Part shown: positions 1 through 9,925 of the stretch, piece by piece
Numbering within the stretch: position 1 is the first letter of the stretch
Layout: the number at the start of each line of letters is the position of its first letter
NCBI GenBank assembly: GCA_021234155.1
Contig: JAJEKV010000008.1
Location: forward strand, 14,631,410 to 14,695,409
Reading direction: 5' to 3'
Length of the DNA stretch: 64,000 nucleotides
From: Isoetes taiwanensis
Lineage: Eukaryota; Streptophyta; Lycopodiopsida; Isoetales; Isoetaceae
Translations under genes and position numbers: made by a program
Notes under the pieces: model-generated
Told to the model about the DNA's origin: nothing
The model's database searches: none
What the model saw: only the letters and a program-made list of their open reading frames with translations

Positions 1-170
1 TAGGCCCCGAGGGAGACGGGTAAAATGACCCCTTCACTCTTCCCCCTTTGGAACCCGCCGGTTGCAAATGTCATGTGGAGGGCCCTGTGATCGGCATGGA
101 GCTGGTATGGGGATGAACTCTTGTTTGTATACGGTGGAGTGCAATCGTGATCACAGTAGGGACGCGTCCA
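1..170 (+). repeat. 3' end of the 5' LTR of Gypsy-I
   Basis: Positions 1-170 align with 11433-11602, sharing blocks such as the GAGGGAGACGG start, the AAAATGACCCCTTCACTCTT block and GGCATGGAGCTGGTATGGGG. The LTR should end in ACGTCACA as at 11595-11602; here the end has changed to GACGCGTCCA. The rest of the LTR lies left of the window. Confidence 0.85.
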
Positions 171-173
171 CGG

Positions 174-184
174 TGGTATCGAGC
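174..184 (+). promoter_or_regulatory. Primer binding site, initiator tRNA-Met type
   Basis: TGGTATCGAGC lies 3 bases after the LTR end. It matches the complement of the plant initiator tRNA-Met 3' end (TGGTATCAGAGC) except for one lost base. This is where minus-strand DNA synthesis of a gypsy or copia element is primed. Confidence 0.75.
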
Positions 185-539
185 AATGTTCTTGGTGACC
201 AAGAGCAAAGCACTGACCATACTCCCAGTAGTACTAACTTGATAGGATCCTTAAACCTCAAAAAATGGGAAAATTTTTTTTCATTTTGTAGTTTATGCTA
301 AGCTAGTAACGCTTTTAAAAGGAATGAAAAACATAAAAAGACTAAAATTGGTGAGCCAACCTTCGTGTAGGAGTCTCACCCGTCCCAGCCAGACGGATAA
401 TGAGAATCTCATTTTCGGCCGGGCGAACGCAGTGAGACATTCACCTTTGAAACACACAAAAAGTCATAAATTACGTAAAAATATCTTGATAATTCTAAAT
501 TTAAGCTAAGAATCGTTAGAATTGGCATGTTACATGTTT

Positions 540-770
540 AAAAGTACAAAATTTAGCTGGAGGGGACCCACCATGTCTCACCGCACGCCGTGACGTAAAA
601 AATGAACTTTTCATTATCTCCGGGAACGTAGAGACCATGCTTCAATTTAGGTGTTCTAGGTGTTCCGGATGACCAAAAAGGTAGTTCGAAATTTGACCTA
701 AAAATCGAACCCCTATAAATAGATCTAGACCCCCATTTCGCCGTCAGTTCCTTAGAAAATCTGCTCGTTT
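540..770 (+). promoter_or_regulatory. Internal promoter-like segment A of Gypsy-I
   Basis: The segment has CATGTCTC, then AAAATGAACTTTTCATTATC (595-615; it contains the inverted repeat AATGAA-CTT-TTCATT), a GAGACC block, and the TATA box CCTATAAATAG (about 713-723) followed by CCCCCATTTC. The same ordered blocks recur at 2230-2530, so the two are diverged direct repeats. The TATA box with a CT-rich leader looks like a Pol II promoter. Activity is inferred, not shown. Confidence 0.5.
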
Positions 771-2060
771 GCCAAGGCAATCTTCTGGCGCATAGCTCGG
801 ATCGGCGAACCGTCGAATATGGCCTTGGAAAGCAGATCGCCAGGAAGCCCTCACGAAGTTTAATCTTTCAGCGCCGACCCCCATACCGATTGAGAGGATA
901 CTCAAGAACGCCTTTTCCTAAGAAGGCTTAATCTTCATCCAAAGGAGGAGGCACACTTTCGGACTAGAGCCGACGGACAGAGGTCATAGGGGAGGAGCAA
1001 AACGGATGTCATGCACCAGATCCCTCAAGAAATTGCCGAGGAGGAAAGGAGGAGCAGGGGAGGAACGGGAGCGTAAGGGGACAGCCACCGCTGAGGAACA
1101 ACTCGGCTGCGTGAAGTCGAGGAGAGGGAGGAGCAACGCGTACCGCTTAGCCCCGGGCCGAAGAAGAAGACCTCGCGCGCTCATCGCTAGTATGAAGCCA
1201 AAGAGCCACGAGAGAAGAGGACAAAGAGACGGAGGACGAGCCAACCACGTACCAATGGAAGCCAAAGAGGAAGAGGGCCAAAGGCATTAATATGGCAAGA
1301 GAACAATTGTGAAGGTTGGTAAGCGAGCCATGGTCCCGGGCCATCAATGAGCCATCAGCGAAAGGGCGACCGCCTTCTAACCGATTTAACTGACGAGGAT
1401 TACGCCCCAACACCGAGGGGCAAGCTCTTCAAACCCCTGGGCCGCGGGAGAAGGAAGTACCGAGCAGGTGGCACCCGAGGAAGAGCAGCCGCAGCGCCGG
1501 CCCCCACCTTTTTCCGGACACGGGATAGGGTTAAAGCCCGCGACCACAACGGGAGGGTGTATGGATAGACCCTGGCCAAGGTCTATCGTAAGAAGATCGC
1601 GGGAGCATAATGCCTACATGGCTAAGTGGGAGGCATACAACGCTTACTACCAGAGAACATGTGGTGAGAACAATTGAAGGCGACACCACAAAGAGCTAGA
1701 CCATGAAGCCGCCACCACCGGAAGCCCAAGCCTCCCCGAAGCATCGTGAAAGAAGCGACCGCTAGAAGAAGTTGGAGAATAGAGTTTCAAGGAAATCCGC
1801 ACTTCCAAATGGGTTAATGGATTTTTGATCCCCCGCAAGACCGCTCCAACGCTTCTAGTCCGAGAAATTATGCAAGAATACAACACGATATGAGGGTGAC
1901 CGACGAGATGTTGCCGTGTTTACGTGAGGTAGCGTGAGCGTAAAATAGTGCAGCATTTTGAAGATCGGACGGCACCGCGCAGATTCACGCGAAGAGGGTC
2001 ACACTTATGAGGCAAGACATGTATCTTGCTAGCCACATAAAGGGAGAACGCCCTTAAACC
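771..2060 (+). pseudogene. Coding-like region A downstream of promoter segment A, unrecognised
   Basis: This GC-rich, purine-rich stretch has several overlapping open stretches in different frames, for example a very basic, Arg/Lys-rich one at 1006-1290 and others at 1347-1568 and 1468-1677. A later part reads LLVREIMQEYNT near 1850-1885. The pattern of open pieces split by frameshifts suggests a decayed ORF rather than noncoding leader. I recognise no domain. It lies between the primer site and gag, where ordinary chromoviruses have only a short leader. Confidence 0.35.
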
Positions 2061-2229
2061 TTTTGTAATTAGTTAAATTGGACATTTTGAGCAAAATTGA
2101 GACCATGCCCCAAAAATGCCCAAAACAGCTCCAAATCAACCAAACAAGGGGTCAATTCTGCCTATCTCGATTAGTCCAGTAGGATTAGACCCTTAGATCA
2201 CCTGAATTGATCAAGTTTAGCCCATTTAG
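2061..2229 (+). other. Noncoding spacer between modules A and B
   Basis: AT-richer than the coding-like stretches on either side and without an ORF. It leads into the second promoter-like repeat. I see no other motif in it. Confidence 0.4.
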
Positions 2230-2530
2230 AGCCCATGTCTCGGGACGTCAAGGCCAGGCGTAAAATGAACTTTTCATTATCGATTCTGGGCTAACGGTGA
2301 GACCTCTCAAAGCATCTTCTTCACCACGCCATATCCAAATGATCTCCAAATTGTTGCAACAGGGTCGTTAGTCGATCTTAGCATGCTCAAACCCTAAAAG
2401 TAGTCTTCAAACTCTCAAGCTCACCTCTTAATAGATCAGAATCGCCCAATCCCAGTAAATTCTAGGTCATCCAAAAATTAGGGTTTTCCCCCTTTTTTCT
2501 ATAAATAGGTCCCCCATTTCTCATTTAGCA
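2230..2530 (+). promoter_or_regulatory. Internal promoter-like segment B of Gypsy-I
   Basis: Second copy of the ordered blocks seen at 540-770: CATGTCTC (about 2233), GTAAAATGAACTTTTCATTA (about 2261-2280), GTGAGACC, then TTTCTATAAATAGG (about 2497-2510) and CCCCCATTTC. The TATA box lies about 115 bases before the first ATG of the following ORF (2624). A GGCGCAT block after the TATA box is shared with segment A (790s), so the similarity extends into the leader. Confidence 0.5.
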
Positions 2531-2623
2531 CCCTACAAGTTTGCTTTCCACCGCTTAGGGCGCATCTTCCAGCTCCCCGAGGCGCTTCTCAGACTGCTTG
2601 ATAGTCTCTTCTTCACTACATCA

Positions 2624-4140
2624 ATGGCCATCGGCCGACTTCAAAGCGATGGTACAGCCAAGGCTGCCTATGTCGCCGAGGCCGATGTCAATGACATCTT
2701 CTGAGTTTTCCGCAAGGAGATAGATGTCCAAGCCACTTTGAATGCAACCCCAGCATATAGACAAGTTTTAGCAGAGTTCCAAGCTAGGGTATTTTGTTCC
2801 AAGCTAGCTCCCCCCTTGCATAGGCTATTTTGTTCCCCGCCCATCCCTTCAAGCAGCCCTGGGCGATGTTCCGAACATCGCCAAATACTTGACCAATAAG
2901 GCACGTAGGTTGCCAGATTACATGGTCCCCGACGGTTGCCGACAGACCAAATATTTTCTCCTACACCGCCGCCTCTAGCTATCTTCCTATCCCACCGTGC
3001 CGAAAACCCCTTGGGGGCAACCTCTATCCCTCCCATGGAGGTGGACCCCATAGCAGCCCGAGCGGAAGAGCAGATGCTTTTGCAGTACGAGCAAGAACAA
3101 GAAGGAAGAGAAGAAGAAGAGGAGTGGGACGACGAAGAGTACACTGAGCTCGACTCAGAGGAAGAACGGCGACAAGCAAAAGAGGAGCTGGCCAACTTCG
3201 AGCGGAGCCGACAGAACATCAGAGTTGCTCCCCCACTTGGGTTAGTCATCACAAGCCTAGCCCCGATCATCATCGACGGAGAGGAGTATCTACTCCTCGA
3301 CATCCAAAACCCCTAATGCGTGGGAGAGGGAGTCCGATCGATGAATCGCTTCCACCAACTACGGCAGTCCCACTTGGACGACTTCATCGCCCCGGGAGTC
3401 TCGACTAGGGAAACCGACACCTACACGGGGGAAGCGACCGACATCCGGTGCCTACAAGCAACATCGCAAATGATGGAAGCGCGAGAGTCGCCATCCAGCG
3501 GAGGAGGAGTTCCTTGCCCTCCAGAACAGATGGGGATCCGTGGCAAGACCACGCAGCCGCCTTAATGCCAAGCTCCCCACACCACCTCCAGCAAGGGGAG
3601 CGGGGATCGACATCGGGGTCGACTCACAATTGGGCACTACCGTGGCGACCGAGGTAGAGGTCGGATTTATCACGCCCGGGCGGCATAGAGCCGAGGCCAA
3701 GCAAGTGGAGAATCTTCACACACACACAATGACAAGTCACCGAGGGTACTACCTGCCGCCGCTAGATGGGAGAATAGCTGTGATACACCGCAAATTCAGC
3801 CCCTCGGGCGAAGAAGGAGTGTTCATGCTTATTGCACTCACCGAGGGCTTCCCGTGCATGTATGCTCGAATAGCGCAAATGTCGACTATGCCGCCCTAGT
3901 CAAGAGAGCAATGGCACTTGACCTTTCGACTGGGCCATACCCCCATCGACGGGTGCAAGATTGGCGGTGACCGCACTCTACACATCAAACGGCCAGGTGG
4001 AAGAGTTGGCGCAGAGCCTTTTGTGGCGGTTGCTCATCGCCAAACGCCCTCTCGAACTTGGGACGCTCGGTAGGAACGCCCAAGTTAAGAAGTTCCTCAA
4101 AGACAACCGGCCCTACCTACGACATTTCAAGAATAGTTAA
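2624..4140 (+). pseudogene. Extra ORF (module B) between LTR and gag, unrecognised, decayed
   Basis: The ATG at 2624 opens an Ala/Asp-rich N-terminus (MAIGRLQSDGTAKAAY...). A stop (TGA, about 2702) and frameshifts follow. The longest clean part, 2936-3316, has a strongly acidic Glu/Asp tract and ends DGEEYLLLDIQNP. At 3730-3897 another frame reads HRGYYLPPLDGRIAVIHRKF. The last clean part, about 3966-4140, reads TALYTSNGQVEELAQSLLWR and ends YLRHFKNS then TAA. No zinc knuckle, protease or RT motif is present, so it is not an ordinary gag or pol. It may be a lineage-specific accessory protein or a very diverged gag. The assignment is open. Confidence 0.45.
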
Positions 4141-4297
4141 ACTCTTGATCCCTGAGGCTTCTTGTACTAAAAATATTTATATAATATAAATATAATTTCT
4201 TTTGCACTTTAAATGTTTTGTTGATGTATTTTGTTCCCCAACTATACCAATAAACATAAATAATGCACGAGAACCAAGAAAACTAACCATATAGCCA
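4141..4297 (+). other. AT-rich segment between module B and gag
   Basis: A sharp base-composition break: this block is very AT-rich between two GC-rich coding-like regions. It ends in TGTATGCAG, a plausible 3' splice site, directly before a reading frame that starts the gag region. It could be an intron, a 3' UTR of module B or a promoter for gag. The sequence alone does not decide. Confidence 0.35.
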
Positions 4298-6060
4298 TGA
4301 ATTACTTGTGTATGCAGCTAGAGGCTCAGGCTCGTGGGGAACGACAACGCCAAGACCATATGGAAGAACAGAGTCCGCCCCGTGCCACCCCCCGCAAGGA
4401 ACCCGTTTTTGAGGAATTTGGACCCATTACCCCGTAAGAGGAAATATCACGATGAGGACGCACCTTGAGCAGATAAAGGCTTTGCCGGCCGCACAAGTGA
4501 GTGGGTTCGTGGGCAACGCCGCTTGCCGCAAGCATCAGCTCGGAAAACAGTGAAGGGACAAGAAGAGGAGCAAGAGAAGGAGGTCCTCCCTGATCCTCCC
4601 GACTAAGCTCGGACTCGACCCACTCGGGAGGAAGAGGAAGAGCAAGCCCAGACCGTGAGATGCAAGGCGAGGGTTACAAATGATGGAAGGCAGAGGGACA
4701 CCCCGCAGGGACGACAAAGGGACACAAGAGCCCTCGACTACCGTAAGAAGGTAGACTCGCTTTGGGAAATGTTTGAAGGCCAGGAAGCTCGAAAGCAATT
4801 CTCAGCGAAAAACGCGTCGCATGGAGGCGAGGTTGGACCGATGAGATGAGCTAATATGGCAACGCTTTATGGTATGAAGGATAAGGATAAAGGCGTGGTG
4901 GCAATGTACCAACCCGAAAGGAGCAAAGACGCATTTGGTGGAAGGTATGCCAAGGCCCATGGCTTAAGGTGGATGCTTGCGTGTTCAAGAAGTTTGCTAA
5001 AGCTTTCAAACGCCACCACGCTCCAAGAGAGCACAAGTCCAAAGATGATGCGCCAGCTCTATAGGTTAAAAAGAAGGAAACAAATCACCCGAAATATACG
5101 AGGAATTCATGAGGCTAAGGTCAGTATGTGCCAAAGTTGGGTGAAAAGCATGCAAAAGGGAGAGCTATATTGAGGGGTCAATGATGAGATCCGCAAGCTT
5201 GTAAGGGCAATAAACCTTAAGACAAGATCGGCGAGTCCAAGGCAATAAGTTTGTGAAGGAACGTGGCCCCGCAATAGCGGCGAGGCAACAAGATATCGTG
5301 ACAAAGGCAAGGCAACAGGGAGTTATAGCCCTAGGGCAGCGGCCTGTGCCCGGCTTAGAGCCCCATATGGTGGCAACCTGTGGGAAGCAAAGACGAGAAG
5401 AAGCGGTGTGTCCTTCAAGGATAAGCGGGGAGGGGTCAAACTACTCCAAAGCAAAGACGATCCTTTTGCGGTGCTATGCCGCCAAAAGCCATAGGACAGC
5501 CAACCGCCCTTTACGCTATGAGTGCAGCCGCTTAATGAGTTGGGAGATTGGGACACCCCTGCGACGACGACGACAGGCAGCCCGCTACTACATCTGCATG
5601 AAAGTGCCATATCTTTGCCGCAATAGATACAGAGCAAGCAGAGTCAAGATAAGGTAATTTCCACAAGAGGGAAGGCCAAGGCCAAGTCTTTCATAGTCCT
5701 GATAGACTCAGAAGTAGCCACAACTTTGCATCCCCCGTAATGGTTGGAAACGCTGAAGTTGAAAACCACTAAAGTCGGGCCAATGCCCCTGTCTTAGAAA
5801 GTGGAGCAAGAAAGGCGCATTGTGCAAGAGGATCAACTTCGACATCGACTCTGCCGTGAATTAACATCCAGATGGGGCAGAAGTAATGGGCATTGGCAAG
5901 TACGACTTGATCATAGGAATGGAGTATCTTGGACCAGCCAGGGCCATCATCGACAGGGAAGCGGAAGGTGACCTTCCCAACGCCCGATGGCAACATCATT
6001 GAGATCGCGTGTAAAGAAGTTGTTCCCATCATGCAAAGGTGTATGTCTTCTAAGCAAACT
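4298..6060 (+). pseudogene. Gag and protease region of Gypsy-I, decayed
   Basis: Open pieces at 4655-4849, 4856-5173 and 5253-5657 are rich in Lys, Arg, Gln and Glu, as gag proteins are. At about 5695-5790 the protease region is recognisable: the text approximates LIDSGATHNF followed by VMVGNAEVENH and a GPMPVLE-like stretch, but the active-site DSG has become DSE-like and stops interrupt it. Around 5900-6000 the usual linker (YDLIIGMEYL-like, then PDGNIIEIACKEVVPIMQ) leads to RT. Several frameshifts and stops. Function is by homology to Ty3/gypsy gag-pro; this copy is dead. Confidence 0.6.
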
Positions 6061-6149
6061 GTTCAAGTGCATCAACAAATGGAAAGGTAGCCTACATCTT
6101 CAAGCTTGAGATTGAAGAGCCTGAGTTGGAAGAAAGCAAAGAAGACAAG

Positions 6150-7000
6150 GTGCTCAAAGAAGTTGCCAAGCAAATAGCTAAGTTGATCATGGAATTCCAT
6201 GATCTCTTTCCCGATGAGATCGAGCACCCCCCTTACAGAGGAGTAGAGTGTGAGATAGCACTCGAACTGTGAACGGGTTTACAAGCAAGGCTCCATACGT
6301 AATGACGACGCCAGAATTGACAGAGCTAAAGAAGCAATTGTAGTGAGTTGCTCGACCTAGGCTTTATTAGACCTAGCTGCCTCGCCGCTTGGAGTTCCTA
6401 TTCTTTTTGTCAAGAAGAAGGATGGCGCTTTGAGGATGTGCATAGACTATAGACAGCTTGAACAAGCACACCATCAAAAACAAGTACGCCGCTTCCCGTG
6501 ATCGGATGACTTGATGGATCACTTCAAGGAGCAAAGGTCTTCCAAAATCCATTTAAGGTCGCTATCATCGATCAGGATAAAGGAAGAAGATATCTATAAA
6601 ACGGCTTTCGTGACCGTGTGTATGGGCACTATGAGTTCACTGTGAATGCCTTTCGGGCTTATCGAATGCCCCAAAGAACGCTCATGAGGCTCATGAACGA
6701 CATCTTCGGGGAATTTTGGACACCTTTGTGATTGTATTCTTTGGACGACATTTTGGTGTATAGCAGATCCCTTTGAAGAGCACATACAACACTTTAAGGA
6801 GAGTGCTAGAGAAGTTGAAGAGGCACCGCTTTGTAACGCCAAGTTGTCGAAGTGCCACTTCAAGGACGCGAGAAGGTGGAATATCTTGGTCATGTGATAT
6901 CAGCAGAGGTAATTTCGACGGACCCTTCCAAGATTGAAGCCGCCTATTCGCGGGCGTGCACCAAGAATGTGCATGAGGTCGAAGTTTTCGCCTAAGGGGT
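6150..7000 (+). pseudogene. Reverse transcriptase region of Gypsy-I, decayed
   Basis: RT landmarks appear in shifting frames: LIMEFHDLFPDEIEHPPYRG (about 6184-6243), [19 protein letters not shown] (about 6401-6460), the SNAPKNAHEAHE block (normally TNAPATF, about 6664) and the catalytic LDDILVYS (about 6740-6763). The usual spacing is kept, but the reading frame changes many times. By family knowledge this is the Ty3/gypsy polymerase domain. Confidence 0.75.
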
Positions 7001-7049
7001 ACTACACAGAAGTTCAGAAGAACTTTGCTAAGATAGCCGCCATGCTAAC

Positions 7050-7560
7050 AGACTTGACAAGGGTGGAGAAGGTGAAAGATTAAGAGCATTGGCACAAGAA
7101 AGCCCAAGCCGGGTTTGAATTGTTGAAGGAAGCTCGACGACCACTCGCCTTGACCCGCCGCATCCGTAGAAAGATAAGCTTGTAGCCACAGATGCGTAAG
7201 TAAGATAGCTACAAAAAGTGCTCATGCAAGAAGAGCGTGTGGTAGCCGCATGATTCCGTGAAGATGAACGACGCCGAAAACGCACTACCCGACGCATCTA
7301 CCAAGAATTGCTTTGCGCTGTCGTGGCATTAAGAATTTGGAGGCACTATCTTTGGGAAGGAAGTTCCAATTGATACGCACCATCGAGAGCTCCAAGATGT
7401 ATTCACGTTAACCACACCCCCTCAACCCGAGGGCAGAAGGTGGATGTAGTTCCTTGAAGAGTATGACTTTGATATAGTCTACAAGCCGTGGAAGCTCAAT
7501 GTAGCGGATGCGCTTCAAGGCACCCCCGACAACTAGAGTGCATTGTAATGCAATTTCGAC
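7050..7560 (+). pseudogene. RNase H region of Gypsy-I, decayed
   Basis: About 7096-7200 gives KKAQAGFELLKEA and LVATDA, the start of the RNase H domain after RT. About 7284-7360 gives RIYQELLCAVVALRIWRHYL, the block around the catalytic Glu. About 7450-7530 gives FLEEYDFDIVYKPWKLNVAD, matching the usual end of the domain. Frameshifts separate the blocks. Confidence 0.7.
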
Positions 7561-7689
7561 GCCTCCGGCCGCTTTGGTAAGAAGATTGAAGAATCCTTGC
7601 CAACGGATGTGGATTTCAAGGAAGTATGGGCAAGCCTCTCTAGGGAGGCTAGAATGATAAGGAGCGGGAGGCCTTCAAACATTAAGGCA

Positions 7690-8560
7690 ACCTGTTATAC
7701 CATAAGAACAAGTTGCGCGCACCAATCATCGTGTAAGGAAATTGATCCTCCATGACACGCGACAACAGCCCAATAGCGGGCCATGCGGGATTCATGAAAA
7801 CATATTTCGTGCGCGCAGCAGCTATTATTGGCCGTGAATGAAGAAGGTGTAGCTCGCTACATCAAGGAATGTCACTATGTCGCTGCACCAAGGCGCAGAA
7901 GCTCAATTCCGTGAGTTTTAGAGCCATTAGCGGTGCCAAACGCTAAGTGGGAGGTGATCAAAGATGGATTTCATCACGTGGCTTCCAAGGACGAGAAGAG
8001 GGAAGGATGCTTTGATGGTAGTGGTCGACAAGTTGTCGAAGATGGCACATTTTGTGCCTTGCGTGACCACAGATACGCTATGGATACAAATGGGGCTCTT
8101 CACCAAAGAGATCTTCGTGCTTCACGGCATGCCAAGGGAGATCATCTCCCATGGGGATCCGGTTCATGAGCCTTTGGCAAGAGCTCTTTACCACCATTCA
8201 GACGGCTATCCATGAGCACGGGCGTGATCATCCTCGCACGGATGGCCAAACGGAAAGGACCAACAGGATTTTGGAGGACATGCTACGGTAAACTATGTCC
8301 GAATAAGCAAGGTATGTGGGAAGAATTTATTCACTTGGTGGAGTTTGCATACAATAGCACCAAGCGTGAATCATCCCAAATGTCGCCATTTATGATCAAT
8401 TACGCTATCAATGCCTAGCTCCGCACACCGCACAATCCCCGCGTCAAAAGTAGAAGTTTCGGAACAGACGCTGGGTCGACATGCAGCACTCGCGGAAGAA
8501 GTGCGCAGGGTATCTCCCAGCAAAGAAGGAGTCGGTAGAAAGCATCGCCGACAAGCATCG
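7690..8560 (+). pseudogene. Integrase region of Gypsy-I, decayed
   Basis: A degraded HHCC zinc-binding region (about 7750-7900) precedes MDFITWLPRTRRGKDALMVV (7964 onward), the start of the catalytic core with its first Asp. The second Asp block reads REIISHGDPV, where the normal SDxD has an Asp-to-His change. The third block around the catalytic Glu is frameshifted (TDGQTERTN-like, about 8239-8265), then EEFIHLVEFAYNS (8321-8360). The domain is recognisable but inactive. Confidence 0.75.
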
Positions 8561-9010
8561 AACCGTGGAGTTCGGGTTGGCTACAATGTGTGGCTCAAGA
8601 TCAAGGTGAAGGTGCGAAGCTCCGTGATCGAAATTGTAAGAAGCTTGCTCCAAGGTGGGTCGGACCTTCGTAATAGTCAAGAGAGTAGGTAATCAATCCT
8701 ACAAGTTAGACTTGCCAAAGACACCTAAAGATTCATAAGGTCTTCCACGGAGTTTGTTGAAGAAGCACACTCCAAATCCGCACTAAGTCTTGGACACTCC
8801 AACGCTGTTGGAAATGACGGAGGAACAAACTGAAATAGTTCCGCACTGATTCTTGATAAAGCCTTCAAGAAAACAAAGAGATCGTGAGTTTCTCCAATAT
8901 TTGGTCAAGTGGAAACACTTGCCGCTGGAAGACGCTGACATGGGTACTTAAGAAGGATCTAGTAAAGCAAGCATCCACAGCTCATGGAGCAATACTGGGA
9001 CGGCAAGGTC
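8561..9010 (+). pseudogene. Integrase C-terminus and chromodomain-like tail of Gypsy-I
   Basis: About 8655-8760 holds the GPF-like beta-barrel region (APRWVGPFVIVKRV-like, frameshifted). About 8860-8945 reads KQRDREFLQYLVKWKHLPLE, the hydrophobic core of a chromodomain. A C-terminal chromodomain marks the chromovirus branch and in the family is thought to guide integration into heterochromatin. Confidence 0.7.
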
Positions 9011-9925
9011 ATCTCCCAAGAAATCGCTCAGCATGTCCATTTGTGTAGATTAATTCTATGTGTAGTTAAGATTAATCCACGATGCCACCTATGCTATGTA
9101 TGGGTCGACGCGTTGTCAATGATGATGAGACCACTACCGGTGATCTCTAGGGCGGGTGTAATGTCAATGTAGGCATGATCGCTGCCCCGCTTGGACGAAA
9201 GTGGAAGGTAGATTAGAAAGTCTACCGTCCCCACGGAAGTAGACGCACCGAGAGAAAAGGAGGTCATTCAGAGATGCATTGATAGGAAAGGCACCTTTAG
9301 CCCCATATATACTTTGATAGGAGGAATCTATCCTTCACGCCTCCCATATAACGTGAAGGATATCCTCCCACGCTGGGCAACTAGAGGTGTAGGCATGAGC
9401 GCATATAGGCATATAGACGTTGTCTCCACCGGGCCATAATGGAAGATTCACCCTCTTCCTAATACGAGATTAGCCATGCATCCATGTAGATAGGTGGGTG
9501 GTCACCATATAACCAAAATTTTATTAATAATTAAAATGGTGCTAACGTGAGTGTCGATTGGCAGCCAATAGAGCGCTCCGGAGGGCAAGGAGGTCGAGTT
9601 ATTTAAGACTTGCAACACAAATTTTGTTGGAATGTGTTGCAAGGAATGAAGAGTACCTCGAACGTTAATTTAAAATTTTGATAAACTAAATTGTTGTGAT
9701 AAGTGAAGTATTGAGTAACTTGTTTAATGATGTTATGAATTGATAAGTTATTTCATAAGATAATAGCATAATAATGTTCTAGAAATATTACCTTAAGGTA
9801 ATCTTAGTAAATGTGTAAGTATGATAATAGTATATTGCATGTATCAGGTTGATTGCAGGTTAGGAAGATCCCAAGGTGGGGAGACCCACGATGCTGCGGA
9901 CAACATCATTTCAAGGTGGGGAGAA
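9011..9925 (+). other. 3' noncoding region of Gypsy-I with two purine tracts
   Basis: No coding potential, and AT-rich in its second half. Just before the 3' LTR, CAAGGTGGGGAGAATG (about 9912-9927) is the expected polypurine tract priming plus-strand synthesis. A near copy, CCAAGGTGGGGAGACC, lies about 40 bases upstream (about 9872-9888). Confidence 0.65.

Noticed and set aside
984-1413. Minus-strand ORFs opposite module A
   Set aside because: Shadows of the Arg/Lys-rich plus-strand composition.
540-4140. Endogenous pararetrovirus (tRNA-Met primer site, TATA boxes, acidic ORF)
   Set aside because: The unit has two LTRs, an integrase and a chromodomain, which such viruses lack; the tRNA-Met primer site is common in plant LTR elements.
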